From: Bacteroidales bacterium
GTDB taxonomy: Bacteria > Bacteroidota > Bacteroidia > Bacteroidales > FEN-979
NCBI GenBank assembly: GCA_023229525.1
Contig: JALNZC010000008.1
Span: forward strand, 1 to 64,000
Direction of reading: 5' to 3'
Length of the DNA: 64,000 nt
Each line of letters opens with the position of its first letter. Positions within the stretch are counted from its first letter, which is position 1. The translations under genes were made by a program, and so were the position numbers. This document shows positions 35,084 through 43,746 of this stretch, piece by piece. The notes beneath the pieces are model-generated. The model was not told where the DNA came from. It saw only the letters and a list, made by a program, of their open reading frames with translations, and searched no databases.

Positions 35084-36406
35084 CTAATGCTTAAATAATC
35101 GCAGGATGTCCTGCCCATTGGCAAAAATGAGAAGTCCGAAAAGGATGACCATTCCTACGATCTGGGCATTTTCCATAAATTTATCACTGGGTTTTCTCCG
35201 GAAGATGATCTCATAAAAGAGGAACATCACATGACCTCCGTCAAGAGCAGGAATGGGGAGCACATTCAGAATGGCGAGCATAATGGACAGAAAAGCAGTA
35301 AGTGACCAGAAAGCCTGCCAATCCCAGGTAGAAGGGAAGATGCTGCCAATGGTGATAAAGCCACCGACGGACTCGTATGCTTTTTCCTGAGAAAAAAGCA
35401 ATTTCATGGACTTCAGATAATTTCCAGCTCCGTCAAAAGCTTTGACAATCCCGGCCGGTATCGCAGTGACTATGTTGTATTCCTTATCTTTAAATGTAAA
35501 GTAATTTGCCGGTCCTTTAGGGTAAACTCCGATCAAACCGACTGATGGTACCTGAACGGGAAGGGTGATGGTATCTTTCCCGCGGAGGACAATGACTTTA
35601 ACGGTTTTATTTTTATATTGCTGAATGGAGGACCGGAACTGGTCAAAATAAATCATGAGGGAGTCATTCAGCCCGATGATCCTGTCATTGATCTTCATCC
35701 CGGCTGCTTCTGCCGGTGAACCAGAGGTAAACTTCCCGGCTTCAAACGGAAAACGTACCGAGATAAAATCGGGTGATTTATGCTTAATAAGTTTACCGAT
35801 AAACCCATGAGGGATTTGAATATCTATTTGTTGCCCATCCCTGCTTATCTCTATTGTTTTGGCTTCTTCAAGTATGATGGTTTTGGGAATTGCTGCAAAA
35901 TCAATAACCGGTTTGTGATCGACCGATAAAATATGATCTCCGTTGCGTAATCCTATCTGATATCCCAAAGAATCGACGGTTATTCCGTATTTCACTTCAG
36001 AAGTCGGCAGGTACTGCTCACCCCAGGCAGCCAGCATTACAATATAAATGGCCATTGCCAGAAGTATGTTTACCGTAACCCCGCCGAGCATGATGATCAA
36101 CCGCTGCCATGCGGGTTTGGAGCGAAATTCCCACGATTGGGGTGGCTGTTTCATCTGCTCCCGGTCCATTGATTCATCGATCATTCCGGAAATTTTTACA
36201 TAACCCCCCAGTGGGATCCAGCCTACTCCATATTCTGTTTCTCCTTTTTTGAATTTAAACAACGAAAACCAGGGATTGAAAAACAGATAGAATTTTTCGA
36301 CCCGGGTCTTAAATAGCTTAGCGGCAATAAAATGTCCGAATTCATGAAATATTACGAGGATCGACAGGCTCAGCAATAATTGTACGATTTTTATAAAGAT
36401 TTCCAT
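35084..36406 (-). CDS. rseP: RIP zinc metalloprotease RseP (site-2 protease)
   Basis: Intramembrane protease that cuts anti-sigma factors and remnant signal peptides in the inner membrane. The 440-residue product has the zinc motif VIFHEFGHFIAAKLF near residues 19-33 (HExxH), two PDZ domains in the periplasmic part (SLGYQIGLRNGDHILSVDH; SPAEAAGMKINDRIIGLND), and the C-terminal ligand motif NVLPIPALDGGHVMFLFYE (third ligand Asp). Four membrane helices. 27 bases after dxr, same strand, a common pairing. Confidence 0.96.
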   Translation of the reverse strand: MEIFIKIVQLLLSLSILVIFHEFGHFIAAKLFKTRVEKFYLFFNPWFSLFKFKKGETEYGVGWIPLGGYVKISGMIDESMDREQMKQPPQSWEFRSKPAWQRLIIMLGGVTVNILLAMAIYIVMLAAWGEQYLPTSEVKYGITVDSLGYQIGLRNGDHILSVDHKPVIDFAAIPKTIILEEAKTIEISRDGQQIDIQIPHGFIGKLIKHKSPDFISVRFPFEAGKFTSGSPAEAAGMKINDRIIGLNDSLMIYFDQFRSSIQQYKNKTVKVIVLRGKDTITLPVQVPSVGLIGVYPKGPANYFTFKDKEYNIVTAIPAGIVKAFDGAGNYLKSMKLLFSQEKAYESVGGFITIGSIFPSTWDWQAFWSLTAFLSIMLAILNVLPIPALDGGHVMFLFYEIIFRRKPSDKFMENAQIVGMVILFGLLIFANGQDILRLFKH

Positions 36407-36433
36407 GTATTGAAATTGGTTGACTGTAATTGG

Positions 36434-37600
36434 TTATTTTTTTTTAATTTGTTCAATAAATTCGTCTGCCTTTATCAGGGTTTCGGTGTGTGTCTTAACA
36501 TAATCTTCGTATAAAGGTTTTTTAATATGAGAAACCGTTTGCATGCAATGTTCAATGACTGCAGGCAGAACAAGAAATCCTATCCGGTCGTTCAGAAAAG
36601 CATCGACCGCCGCTTCATTGGCTGCATTCAAAACACATGGCATATTACCCCCCATGTCCAGGGCTTCATACGCCAGGGCCAGGTTACGGAATACTTCTTT
36701 GTCGGGCTGTTCAAACGTGAGTTGTGTGCAGTCACTGAAACTGAAACGGGGGAGTTCTGTTTTGATCCGTTGCGGGAAAGCGAGGGTATAAATGATGGGA
36801 AGTTTCATATCGGGAATCCCCATCTGTGCCTTGATGGAACCATCCTTAAACTGCACCATTGAATGAACGATTGACTGCGGATGAATAATCACGTCAATCT
36901 GTGACGGTTCAAGATCAAACAACCATCGCGCTTCAATCACTTCAAGTCCTTTATTCATCATAGAAGCCGAATCAATGGTAATCTTATTCCCCATCTTCCA
37001 GTTTGGGTGTTTTAGCGCAGCTTCACGGGTTACATGAAGCAAATGCGCACGCTGTTTACCCCGGAAAGGCCCACCTGAAGCCGTAAGATATATCTTTTCA
37101 ACCGAACCGATGGATTCCCCGACGAGGCATTGAAAAATTGCCGAGTGTTCCGAATCGACGGGCAAAATCAACACATTTTTTTGACGTGCTTCTTCCATTA
37201 CAAGATCACCGGCGATTACGAGGGTTTCTTTATTTGCAAGTGCAATATTTTTCCCGGCTCTTATGGCATTTAGCGTAGGTTTTAAACCGGCATAACCGAC
37301 CAGGGCATTTACCACCAGGTCAATGGTTCCCATTTCCACGACCTCGGCAAGGGAGTTATTACCGGTAAAGACTTTTACCGGAAAGTGTTTCAGCAAATCG
37401 GAAACCTTGGAAAAACACCGGGGATTCCCTATTACTACGGCGTTTGGTAGGAATTCAATGGCCTGGCGGATCAATAGATCACAGTTCTCCTGTGCCGTCA
37501 GCACTTCGATACCGAAAAGATCCGGATGGTCACGCACTACCTCAAGTGTCTGCGTACCGATGCTCCCGGTCGATCCTAAAATGGCAATGTTCTTTTTCAA
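36434..37600 (-). CDS. dxr: 1-deoxy-D-xylulose 5-phosphate reductoisomerase
   Basis: Catalyses the second step of the MEP isoprenoid pathway with NADPH. 388 residues: NADPH-binding GSTGSIGTQTLEVV (about 9-22), KETLVIAG (about 125), the DSEHSAIFQ metal-site segment (about 150), and NKITIDSASMMNKGLEVIEA (about 205-224). All key residues are present. The start is TTG at 37598-37600 (complement), which overlaps the stop of the M23 peptidase gene by four bases, so translation is probably coupled. Confidence 0.96.
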   Translation of the reverse strand: MKKNIAILGSTGSIGTQTLEVVRDHPDLFGIEVLTAQENCDLLIRQAIEFLPNAVVIGNPRCFSKVSDLLKHFPVKVFTGNNSLAEVVEMGTIDLVVNALVGYAGLKPTLNAIRAGKNIALANKETLVIAGDLVMEEARQKNVLILPVDSEHSAIFQCLVGESIGSVEKIYLTASGGPFRGKQRAHLLHVTREAALKHPNWKMGNKITIDSASMMNKGLEVIEARWLFDLEPSQIDVIIHPQSIVHSMVQFKDGSIKAQMGIPDMKLPIIYTLAFPQRIKTELPRFSFSDCTQLTFEQPDKEVFRNLALAYEALDMGGNMPCVLNAANEAAVDAFLNDRIGFLVLPAVIEHCMQTVSHIKKPLYEDYVKTHTETLIKADEFIEQIKKK

Positions 37601-38487
37601 AACAATATAAATTCTTTAGGGTTAACGGGAGTTCCCTCATTCCAGAGTTCGAAATGCAGGTGTGGGCCGGTTACCAGTTCACCGGATTCTCCGATTATGG
37701 CAATAGGCTCACCGGATTTCACAATATCACCGGTTTTTTTCAGGATGGCCGAATTGTGTTTATAAATGGAAATGATGTTCTGTGCATGCTGAATGGCTAT
37801 GACATAACCGGTTTCCAGAGTCCAGTTGCTGAGAATCACTGTGCCATCAAGTACTGCTTTAATGGCTTCATTTTGCTTCGCTACAATATCTATCCCATAA
37901 TGTTTCTGAACCGGATTAAATTCATTGGTGACAATCCCCTTAAGCGGGGCGAAAAAAAGAACGCCCCCGATGGAAGCTTTTTTCTGACTTGCGGTTTCCA
38001 TCGATTCCATTTTATACAAACTGTATTTACTTTGATTTTCCACTTCAACCCGAAGAAGTGAATCTTCAACCGACCGCTTGATCTTTATATCTGAATAACG
38101 TCTCGTCGTATCCCTGGTTACCGGTTTATCCTCCGAAAGATCCTTCCCATCGATGACATCCCTGAGGTTTTGAATGAAACGATCCTTCCTGATAAGAACC
38201 CGTTCAATGGAGTCGGCCCTCATTTGTAAAATGTAAAGCTTTTTGGTAAGACCGATATTGGTATAACCGGGTATATATTCGCGAAGTGGAGTAAATGCGA
38301 TCAGGATGCTTGTGAGAAAAATCAAAACAATGGTGAGGGTTCCAAGGACGACGAAAACATTCATACGGGAAAGCCGGAAAGTAAAACGTTCTTCCAGCGT
38401 ATCATCGTTCATAAATACCAGGCGGTACTTGTTCTTCCATCTTTCCAACCACCTGGTTTTGTTCTTTACCTTTTTCTCCCTGGCCAT
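37597..38487 (-). CDS. M23 family metallopeptidase (peptidoglycan endopeptidase type)
   Basis: Start chosen at the ATG at 38485-38487 (MAREKKVKNKTRW). A membrane helix near residues 44-66 (VFVVLGTLTIVLIFLTSILIAF) anchors the protein; a coiled linker and then a LytM/M23 domain at the C-terminus face the periplasm. Zinc-site residues appear in KHYGIDI (HxxxD) and GPHLHFELW (HxH), so the peptidase looks active. Such proteins cut peptide cross-links during wall growth or division. It is the first gene of the leftward M23-dxr-rseP unit. Confidence 0.9.
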   Translation of the reverse strand: MAREKKVKNKTRWLERWKNKYRLVFMNDDTLEERFTFRLSRMNVFVVLGTLTIVLIFLTSILIAFTPLREYIPGYTNIGLTKKLYILQMRADSIERVLIRKDRFIQNLRDVIDGKDLSEDKPVTRDTTRRYSDIKIKRSVEDSLLRVEVENQSKYSLYKMESMETASQKKASIGGVLFFAPLKGIVTNEFNPVQKHYGIDIVAKQNEAIKAVLDGTVILSNWTLETGYVIAIQHAQNIISIYKHNSAILKKTGDIVKSGEPIAIIGESGELVTGPHLHFELWNEGTPVNPKEFILF

Positions 38488-38612
38488 TTCGTTTAACCTC
38501 TTACACAAAACGCCGTAAATATCGGAATATTTTGTGACCCGGCAATTCACGTGATCCGCGGGTTTAATTCCCCGGAATTTGATTTCGTCGGCTTTAATTC
38601 AAAAATTTAAAA

Positions 38613-38620
38613 TATTTTTG
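38613..38620 (+). promoter_or_regulatory. Predicted -7 promoter element of the sprE/porW-like gene
   Basis: TATTTTTG, a TAnnTTTG match, 39 bases before the TTG start. Confidence 0.4.
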
Positions 38621-38659
38621 TAAAATTAAAGTTAATATTCTTCAAATGATTTCCCTACT

Positions 38660-41335
38660 TTGATATCGACGAAGACATATACCCTCGCCGGAATTTTATT
38701 GATTTTCTCAGGATTGATGCTTTTCAACGGGTGTTCCACCAAGAAAAATTCGTTTATCCGTCGTGCTTATCATAATACCACATCGCACTTCAATGTTTAC
38801 TGGAATGGCATGGACAATATGCGCCAGGGACTCAAGGAATACCACGCCAGTATAAAGGATAATTTTTCACTTATTTTGCCGGTATACAACTATGGCGACC
38901 GTGCAAACGCTTCAAAAATTGCGCAGTATGCGGATGTATCGATTAAAAAAGCCTCCAAGGCGATCAATAAACATTCGATGGTTTTCAACCACAGGGAATA
39001 TGTTCGCTGGATTGATGACTCCTACATGCTTATCGGAAAATGTTATTTCTATAAACAGGATTTTCCGATGGCGCGCCGGACGTTTGAATTTGTGATTAAA
39101 ACATATAACGATAGTGAGATCAAATATGAAGCTATGCTCTGGTTGGCCCAGGCCAATATTCAGATTGGAGATTATAACCGGGCCGAGCCTATGCTTGATA
39201 TGTTGCTAAGTAAAATTACCAAAGGAGAAGCTCCTGAAAAATATGAACCTGATGTGAATCTGACCTATGGTCAGTTTTATATTCTCCAGCAAAATTATGA
39301 TGCAGCAATTCCTTACCTTAACAGGGCGCTGGAGCTGAAACTTCCCCGTGTCATGCGCACACGCTGTACTTTTATTCTTGGGCAGATACACCAGCGGAAC
39401 GGGGAATTTGAAGAAGCCTCACTTCAATATTCCTATGTGGTAAAAAACGCCTCCACCTACGACATGGAATTCAATGCCAAGATTAACCTGGCACAATGTT
39501 ATGATTCAAATTCGGGCAACAGGGAATTTATCATAAAGAAATTGACCCGCATGCTGAAAGATGAGAAAAACAAAGATTTTCTCGACCAGATATACTACGC
39601 TCTGGCACATGTATCACTCAAAGATTCCGATACTGTAACAGCCATTGATTTTCTTAAAAAATCAGTAACCAACAGCCGCACCAATAATTATCAGAAAGCC
39701 ATCTCCTCCCTGGAACTGGCGGATATCTTTTTTAGTCACCGGAATTATACTATGGCACAGGCCTATTACGACAGCACGATGCAATTCCTCCCTAAAGAAT
39801 ATCCGGGTTATAAGGATTTGATGAAAAGAACAACTACGCTTACCGACCTGGTGACCAACCTTCAGGTCATCACCATGCAGGATAGCTTACAGCAGCTGGC
39901 GTTAATGACGGAAGATGAGCGTAATAAGGTCATTGATCAAATCATCGGCAAGGTGATTGCCGAGGAAAATATTAAAAAGCAGCAGGAACAAGCAAGACAG
40001 GAAAACCTGAATCTCTTCGGCCAGAACCGTGAAGTGGAACCAGTTGGCGGGATTTCCAGTGGGGGACGCTGGTATTTTTATAATCCGACAACCATGTCAA
40101 GCGGATTTTCCACTTTTATGCGAAAATGGGGTCGGCGAAAACTGGAGGACAATTGGTTTCTGACCGATAAAAGTATCGTTGTCTTTACAGAAAATCCGGA
40201 AATTACAGATACCCTGCACACAGTACCCGGTGACAGTATCCAGGGAGGGTCAAAACCATTGGTCAAATCAAAAAATCCCAAAGAGCGTGCATTTTATCTG
40301 CCCGACATTCCTGTTACAAAGGAACAAGTAGCTACATCCAACGAAAAAATTATTGAATCCTTTTACCAGGCTGGTTTTATTTATGCCGAAGGACTTAGGG
40401 ATTACGGCGGCGCCATTGATTGCTTTGAAAAGCTTCTTCAGCGTTTCCCGGAAAACAAGTACAAGATCCAGTCGAATTACGAGTTATATCAACTTTACAA
40501 AATTCTTGAAAATCAACCTAAAAGCGATTTTTACAAAAACCTGGTCTTGTCACAATATCCGGAAAGTGATTATGCAAAATTGTTGGTAAATCCCAATTAT
40601 TATAAAGATATCAATGCCCGGCAGTCGGATGCCTCACGCTTGTACGACGACACATACAAGGCATTTACCAACCAGCAATATTATATGGTTATCAATAATG
40701 CAGATCAGGCCCGAACGCTATACAGGTCCGACAGCACCCTGATGCCGAAATTTGATTATCTAAGGGCTCTGGCGCTTGGAAAAATTGAAGTGGTCGATTC
40801 TATGGTCGTGGCTATTTCGAATGTAATCAAAGATTATCCTAAAAGCGGGGTCAAACCTTTGGCCGAAAATGTACTGGCTTTCCTCGGTACCCAGAAAGAT
40901 TCCAAAGGACAGCCTATCTCAACCGATTCTACCACGGTTCGCGATCTGACCGAAAAGTTATACAAATTTGATCCCAACGCGGTTCATTTTTATGTCCTCA
41001 TTGTCAACAGTGAATTAGTTGATGTGGATGCGCTCAAAGTGAAAATTTCAGACCATAACAGCCGGTACTATGACCTGGATAATTTAATGGTGAATAGTCT
41101 CATACTGGATGATAAACGGGAAATGGTCACCATCAACAACTTTGATAACAGCGAAAAAGCCATTAATTATCTCATGGGTATCCGCGACAGTAAGTATATC
41201 TTTACACGGTTAGAAAATGCCGGAGATTATTTCGATTTTATTATCTCGGCTGAAAATTATCCTGTTTTTTACAGAAATAAAGATATTTCTCAGTATCTTC
41301 GCTTTTTCGAAAAAAATTATCCGGTTCAGAAATAG
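38660..41335 (+). CDS. SprE/PorW-like TPR lipoprotein of the T9SS
   Basis: A large (891-residue) outer-membrane lipoprotein with many tetratricopeptide repeats. It starts with a lipoprotein signal (LIFSGLMLFNGC, lipobox FNGC near residue 25), followed by STKKNSFIRRAYHNTTSHFNVYWNGMDNMRQ, the characteristic opening of SprE/PorW proteins, which bridge the T9SS motor to the outer-membrane translocon. TPR-type helices follow from about residue 90 to the middle (YMLIGKCYFYKQDFPMARRTFEFVIKTYND and similar) and again near residues 570-620. The only start that fits is TTG at 38660. It is separate from the porP-gldKLMN locus but only 5 kb from it. Confidence 0.8.
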   Translation: MISTKTYTLAGILLIFSGLMLFNGCSTKKNSFIRRAYHNTTSHFNVYWNGMDNMRQGLKEYHASIKDNFSLILPVYNYGDRANASKIAQYADVSIKKASKAINKHSMVFNHREYVRWIDDSYMLIGKCYFYKQDFPMARRTFEFVIKTYNDSEIKYEAMLWLAQANIQIGDYNRAEPMLDMLLSKITKGEAPEKYEPDVNLTYGQFYILQQNYDAAIPYLNRALELKLPRVMRTRCTFILGQIHQRNGEFEEASLQYSYVVKNASTYDMEFNAKINLAQCYDSNSGNREFIIKKLTRMLKDEKNKDFLDQIYYALAHVSLKDSDTVTAIDFLKKSVTNSRTNNYQKAISSLELADIFFSHRNYTMAQAYYDSTMQFLPKEYPGYKDLMKRTTTLTDLVTNLQVITMQDSLQQLALMTEDERNKVIDQIIGKVIAEENIKKQQEQARQENLNLFGQNREVEPVGGISSGGRWYFYNPTTMSSGFSTFMRKWGRRKLEDNWFLTDKSIVVFTENPEITDTLHTVPGDSIQGGSKPLVKSKNPKERAFYLPDIPVTKEQVATSNEKIIESFYQAGFIYAEGLRDYGGAIDCFEKLLQRFPENKYKIQSNYELYQLYKILENQPKSDFYKNLVLSQYPESDYAKLLVNPNYYKDINARQSDASRLYDDTYKAFTNQQYYMVINNADQARTLYRSDSTLMPKFDYLRALALGKIEVVDSMVVAISNVIKDYPKSGVKPLAENVLAFLGTQKDSKGQPISTDSTTVRDLTEKLYKFDPNAVHFYVLIVNSELVDVDALKVKISDHNSRYYDLDNLMVNSLILDDKREMVTINNFDNSEKAINYLMGIRDSKYIFTRLENAGDYFDFIISAENYPVFYRNKDISQYLRFFEKNYPVQK

Positions 41336-41376
41336 GCCCGGATTCAGGATTAATTCCGGTTCAAAACTCATGAATT

Positions 41377-41781
41377 ATGTCAAAAAACAGAGAACCCGAA
41401 ATACCTGTTATTAACATCTTGGGACCAGGTGCCGTGGTAAAAGGAGAAATTCAGGTCAATGGTGATTTCCGCATAGATGGGACTCTTAATGGAATGATCC
41501 AATGCAAAGGCAAAATTGTCGTAGGTCACACAGGGAAAATCGACGGGGAGGTAATTTGTCAAAACGCTGACATCTCCGGAGAAGTGAAAGCCACAATAAA
41601 AGTCGGGGAACTTTTGACATTCAAAGAAACGGCCAATTTTTGCGGTGATATTGTTACCGGAAAACTCGCAATCGAACCAGGGGCAAAATTTTCGGGAACC
41701 TGCTCCATGAATCAGGGAATCGCCAAAGAGGTGAAGTTACCCCGCGTAGAAAATGATAAACGACCCGAGGAAAAGCCTTAA
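41377..41781 (+). CDS. Bactofilin (polymer-forming cytoskeletal protein)
   Basis: A 134-residue protein with the bactofilin core (NILGPGAVVKGEIQVNGDFRIDGTLNGMIQCKGKIVVGHTGKIDGEVICQNADISGEV), a right-handed beta helix that polymerises without nucleotide. The short N- and C-terminal tails are charged. Bactofilins in this lineage can shape cells or anchor envelope enzymes. The end overlaps the following AtpZ-like gene by 29 bases, so the two are surely co-transcribed. Confidence 0.9.
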   Translation: MSKNREPEIPVINILGPGAVVKGEIQVNGDFRIDGTLNGMIQCKGKIVVGHTGKIDGEVICQNADISGEVKATIKVGELLTFKETANFCGDIVTGKLAIEPGAKFSGTCSMNQGIAKEVKLPRVENDKRPEEKP

Positions 41782-41962
41782 TCAATATGCCCGTTATTCC
41801 AGCATGGCGATCCAAATGCTGGTGATCATCCTGGCTGGTGTATTTGGCGGATATAAAATTGATCAATGGCTGCACACAAAACCCATTTTTACGGTAGTTC
41901 TTTCGATTGTTGCCGTTTTCATGTCCATCTATTTTGTTACAAGAGATTTACTTAAAAAGTAA
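41753..41962 (+). CDS. AtpZ/AtpI-like small membrane protein
   Basis: 69 residues with two transmembrane helices (MAIQMLVIILAGVFGGYKIDQW and FTVVLSIVAVFMSIYFVTRDLL). The first matches the AtpZ/AtpI signature, in which a helix with small residues ends in GGYKIDQWL. Such proteins help assemble the c-ring of ATP synthase or take part in Mg/Ca transport. The start ATG at 41753 lies within the bactofilin gene; the motif LNQYARYSSMAIQML supports this start. Confidence 0.8.
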   Translation: MINDPRKSLNQYARYSSMAIQMLVIILAGVFGGYKIDQWLHTKPIFTVVLSIVAVFMSIYFVTRDLLKK

Positions 41963-41988
41963 CAGCCTTCCGCTATTCTCTCTTTTGT

Positions 41989-41996
41989 TATCTTTG
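41989..41996 (+). promoter_or_regulatory. Predicted -7 promoter element next to the AtpI-like start codon
   Basis: TATCTTTG ends only 4 bases before the GTG at 42001. In Bacteroidota transcription starts a few bases after this box, so the transcript would have almost no leader if both the box and the start are right. Confidence 0.4.
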
Positions 41997-42000
41997 CCTT

Positions 42001-42405
42001 GTGAAATCAAATTACATTCATTTTCTCAGGCGATTGTTGGTCTTTTCCGTGATCCTGGGAGCCATCGCAGGATTGTTTAAATACTTTCTACCAAAAACTG
42101 CAACCTCTCCCGTTCTGCCATTTCTCTTTTTCTTTTTCATGGCGACCACACTTCTTTCCTTCTATTTCCTGCAAAAAGCGATGGATAAAAAATTCATCAA
42201 ATTTTTAAACACTTTCCTTCTTACTACCATTTGTAAATTGTTCTTGTATGTCGTGGTGATGATCGCATATGTATTTGTCAACCGCAGTGATGTTGTTCCT
42301 TTCATGCTTGATTTCTTTATTCTCTATCTGTCTTATACCATTTTCGAGGTTGTGGCAATCCTTGCTAAAACACGGAATCAAACTACAGAAGATTCCGGTA
42401 AATAA
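42001..42405 (+). CDS. Small four-helix membrane protein, ATP-synthase-I-like position
   Basis: A 134-residue protein starting with GTG, with four predicted membrane helices (LLVFSVILGAIAGLF; VLPFLFFFFMATTLLSFYFL; FLLTTICKLFLYVVVMIAYVFV; FMLDFFILYLSYTIFEVVAIL). I do not recognise a family with certainty, but in many Bacteroidia a protein of this size follows bactofilin and AtpZ and precedes atpB of the F1Fo ATP synthase operon. Here the ATP synthase genes do not follow; a pterin gene does. A role in Fo assembly is inference from position. Confidence 0.6.
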   Translation: MKSNYIHFLRRLLVFSVILGAIAGLFKYFLPKTATSPVLPFLFFFFMATTLLSFYFLQKAMDKKFIKFLNTFLLTTICKLFLYVVVMIAYVFVNRSDVVPFMLDFFILYLSYTIFEVVAILAKTRNQTTEDSGK

Positions 42406-42491
42406 CTTCGATACATTGCAAGGATAGAGTTGCTGTATAACGGATTCATAATGCCTCCCGCTTTGACTGGTTCCGGAAAATGAAAAAGTAG

Positions 42492-42499
42492 TATCTTTG
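42492..42499 (+). promoter_or_regulatory. Predicted -7 promoter element of the PTPS-like/folE pair
   Basis: TATCTTTG, a TAnnTTTG match, 19 bases before the TTG start of the PTPS-like gene. Confidence 0.45.
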
Positions 42500-42518
42500 T
42501 GTCCAGATTCATTTTGAA

Positions 42519-42932
42519 TTGGTCTACATCACACGCAGGGAACATTTCAGCGCCGCTCATCGGCTTTTCCTCCCCGATTACCCGGACGAAAGGAATGCTG
42601 ATGTATTCGGAAAATGCTCCAATCCGAACTGGCATGGACATAACTATGTTCTTTATGTTACAATCAAGGGGGAACCGGATCCTGACACAGGATTGATCGT
42701 CCACATCCGTCATGTGAGCCAGTTAATCGACGAAAAAATCTTACAGAAAGTTGATCATAAAAACCTGAATCTTGAAGTCGATTTTCTGAAAGGGAAAGTA
42801 CCCACCAGCGAAAATGTTGCAACAAGCATGTGGAAGGAACTGGAACCGGGTATCCGGGAACTGGGAGGCATTCTGCACTGCATACGGCTGGAACAATCGG
42901 AAAACAATATTATTGAATACTATGGCGAATAA
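42519..42932 (+). CDS. 6-pyruvoyltetrahydropterin synthase / QueD family protein (PTPS-like)
   Basis: A 137-residue enzyme of the T-fold superfamily, which acts on dihydroneopterin triphosphate. Zinc ligands appear in HFSAAHRL (first His) and NWHGHNY (HGH). The catalytic Cys lies in GKCSNPNWHGHNY, which resembles the eukaryotic PTPS pattern CxNPNGHGHNY more than the QueD pattern, and VDHKNLNLEV and PTSENVA also fit PTPS. The start is TTG at 42519; no ATG is available before an in-frame stop. It overlaps folE by 11 bases, so GTP cyclohydrolase product may pass straight to it. This may make a tetrahydrobiopterin-type cofactor; queuosine synthesis is the alternative. Confidence 0.85.
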   Translation: MVYITRREHFSAAHRLFLPDYPDERNADVFGKCSNPNWHGHNYVLYVTIKGEPDPDTGLIVHIRHVSQLIDEKILQKVDHKNLNLEVDFLKGKVPTSENVATSMWKELEPGIRELGGILHCIRLEQSENNIIEYYGE

Positions 42933-43563
42933 TCCGTTAATAACTCCTTCATCACACAAGAATAAAATGAATTACGAAAAAGTTGAAGAATACGATCCCG
43001 GGACAACGGAAGAATTGGCGGTTCATTATAAAGAGATACTGCGGCTGATCGGAGAAAATCCGGCGCGTGAAGGTCTTGAAAAAACTCCGGTACGCGTTGC
43101 AAAAGCCATTCAATTTCTTACCCAGGGTTATATGCTGGACCCAAGGGATATCCTGAGTTCTGCGAAATTCCGCGAGGATTATCGTGAAATGGTGATCGTG
43201 AAGGACATTGAAATTTATTCTTTGTGTGAACATCATATGGTCCCGTTTATCGGAAAAGCACATGTGGCTTATATTCCCGATAAATATATCACCGGGTTAA
43301 GTAAAATTGTCCGGGTTGTTGATATCTATGCCCGCCGTCTCCAGGTGCAGGAACGACTTACGATGCAGATAAAGGATGCCATTAACGACACTTTAAAGCC
43401 TCTTGGTGTGGCAGTTGTTATTGAGGCACAACATTTGTGCATGTCGATGCGCGGTGTTCAAAAACAAAATTCCGTAACAACAACATCCGATTTTGTAGGC
43501 GCATTTGAGCGCGATAAAACACGGGCGGAGTTTTTGCATTTAATAGGGACGAAGCTTCATTGA
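42922..43563 (+). CDS. folE: GTP cyclohydrolase I
   Basis: Opens GTP to 7,8-dihydroneopterin triphosphate, the first step to folates and biopterin. Start chosen at the ATG at 42922 (MANNPLITPSSHKNKMNYEKV), overlapping the preceding gene by 11 bases; a later ATG at 42967 is also possible. The 213-residue product has the family core: GENPAREGLEKTPVRVAKA, SLCEHHMVPFIGKAHVAYIP with the zinc ligands (C, H), GLSKIVRVVDIYARRLQVQERLT, and the zinc Cys in EAQHLCMSMRGVQKQNS. Directly after the stop comes a 7-bp tandem array. Confidence 0.96.
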   Translation: MANNPLITPSSHKNKMNYEKVEEYDPGTTEELAVHYKEILRLIGENPAREGLEKTPVRVAKAIQFLTQGYMLDPRDILSSAKFREDYREMVIVKDIEIYSLCEHHMVPFIGKAHVAYIPDKYITGLSKIVRVVDIYARRLQVQERLTMQIKDAINDTLKPLGVAVVIEAQHLCMSMRGVQKQNSVTTTSDFVGAFERDKTRAEFLHLIGTKLH

Positions 43564-43568
43564 TGAAA

Positions 43569-43631
43569 AGGATGCTGGATGCAGGATACAGGATGCAAGA
43601 TGCAGGATACAGGATGCAGGATGCAGGAAAA
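43569..43631. repeat. Short tandem array, 7-bp period (AGGATGC/ATGCAGG type), after folE
   Basis: Nine units on the plus strand: AGGATGC, TGGATGC, AGGATAC, AGGATGC, AAGATGC, AGGATAC, AGGATGC, AGGATGC, AGGAAAA. It begins 5 bases after the folE stop. In another register the units read ATGCAGG, ATACAGG and ATGCAAG; the last also occurs next to galE. The rest of 43632-43746 holds only an AT-rich leader before the BI-1 gene. Confidence 0.9.
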
Positions 43632-43746
43632 ATATTGACGGAGTCTTATAATCTGATTACTAACTTTTGGCATTAACTGATTTTGTATTTTGATTTTTGG
43701 TTGTTGACTTAAATACGAACAGATTTAATTATAGGAGAATTTTAAA

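Noticed and set aside
36414..36435. Two AATTGGTT copies 14 bp apart between rseP and dxr
   Set aside because: The 14-bp spacing fits two 7-bp steps, but with only one repeated word the case is too weak to list as an array.
43569..43631. Possible CRISPR array
   Set aside because: Units are only 7 bp and contiguous, with no spacers, no 25-35 bp repeats, and no cas genes in the window. The same holds for the other short arrays.
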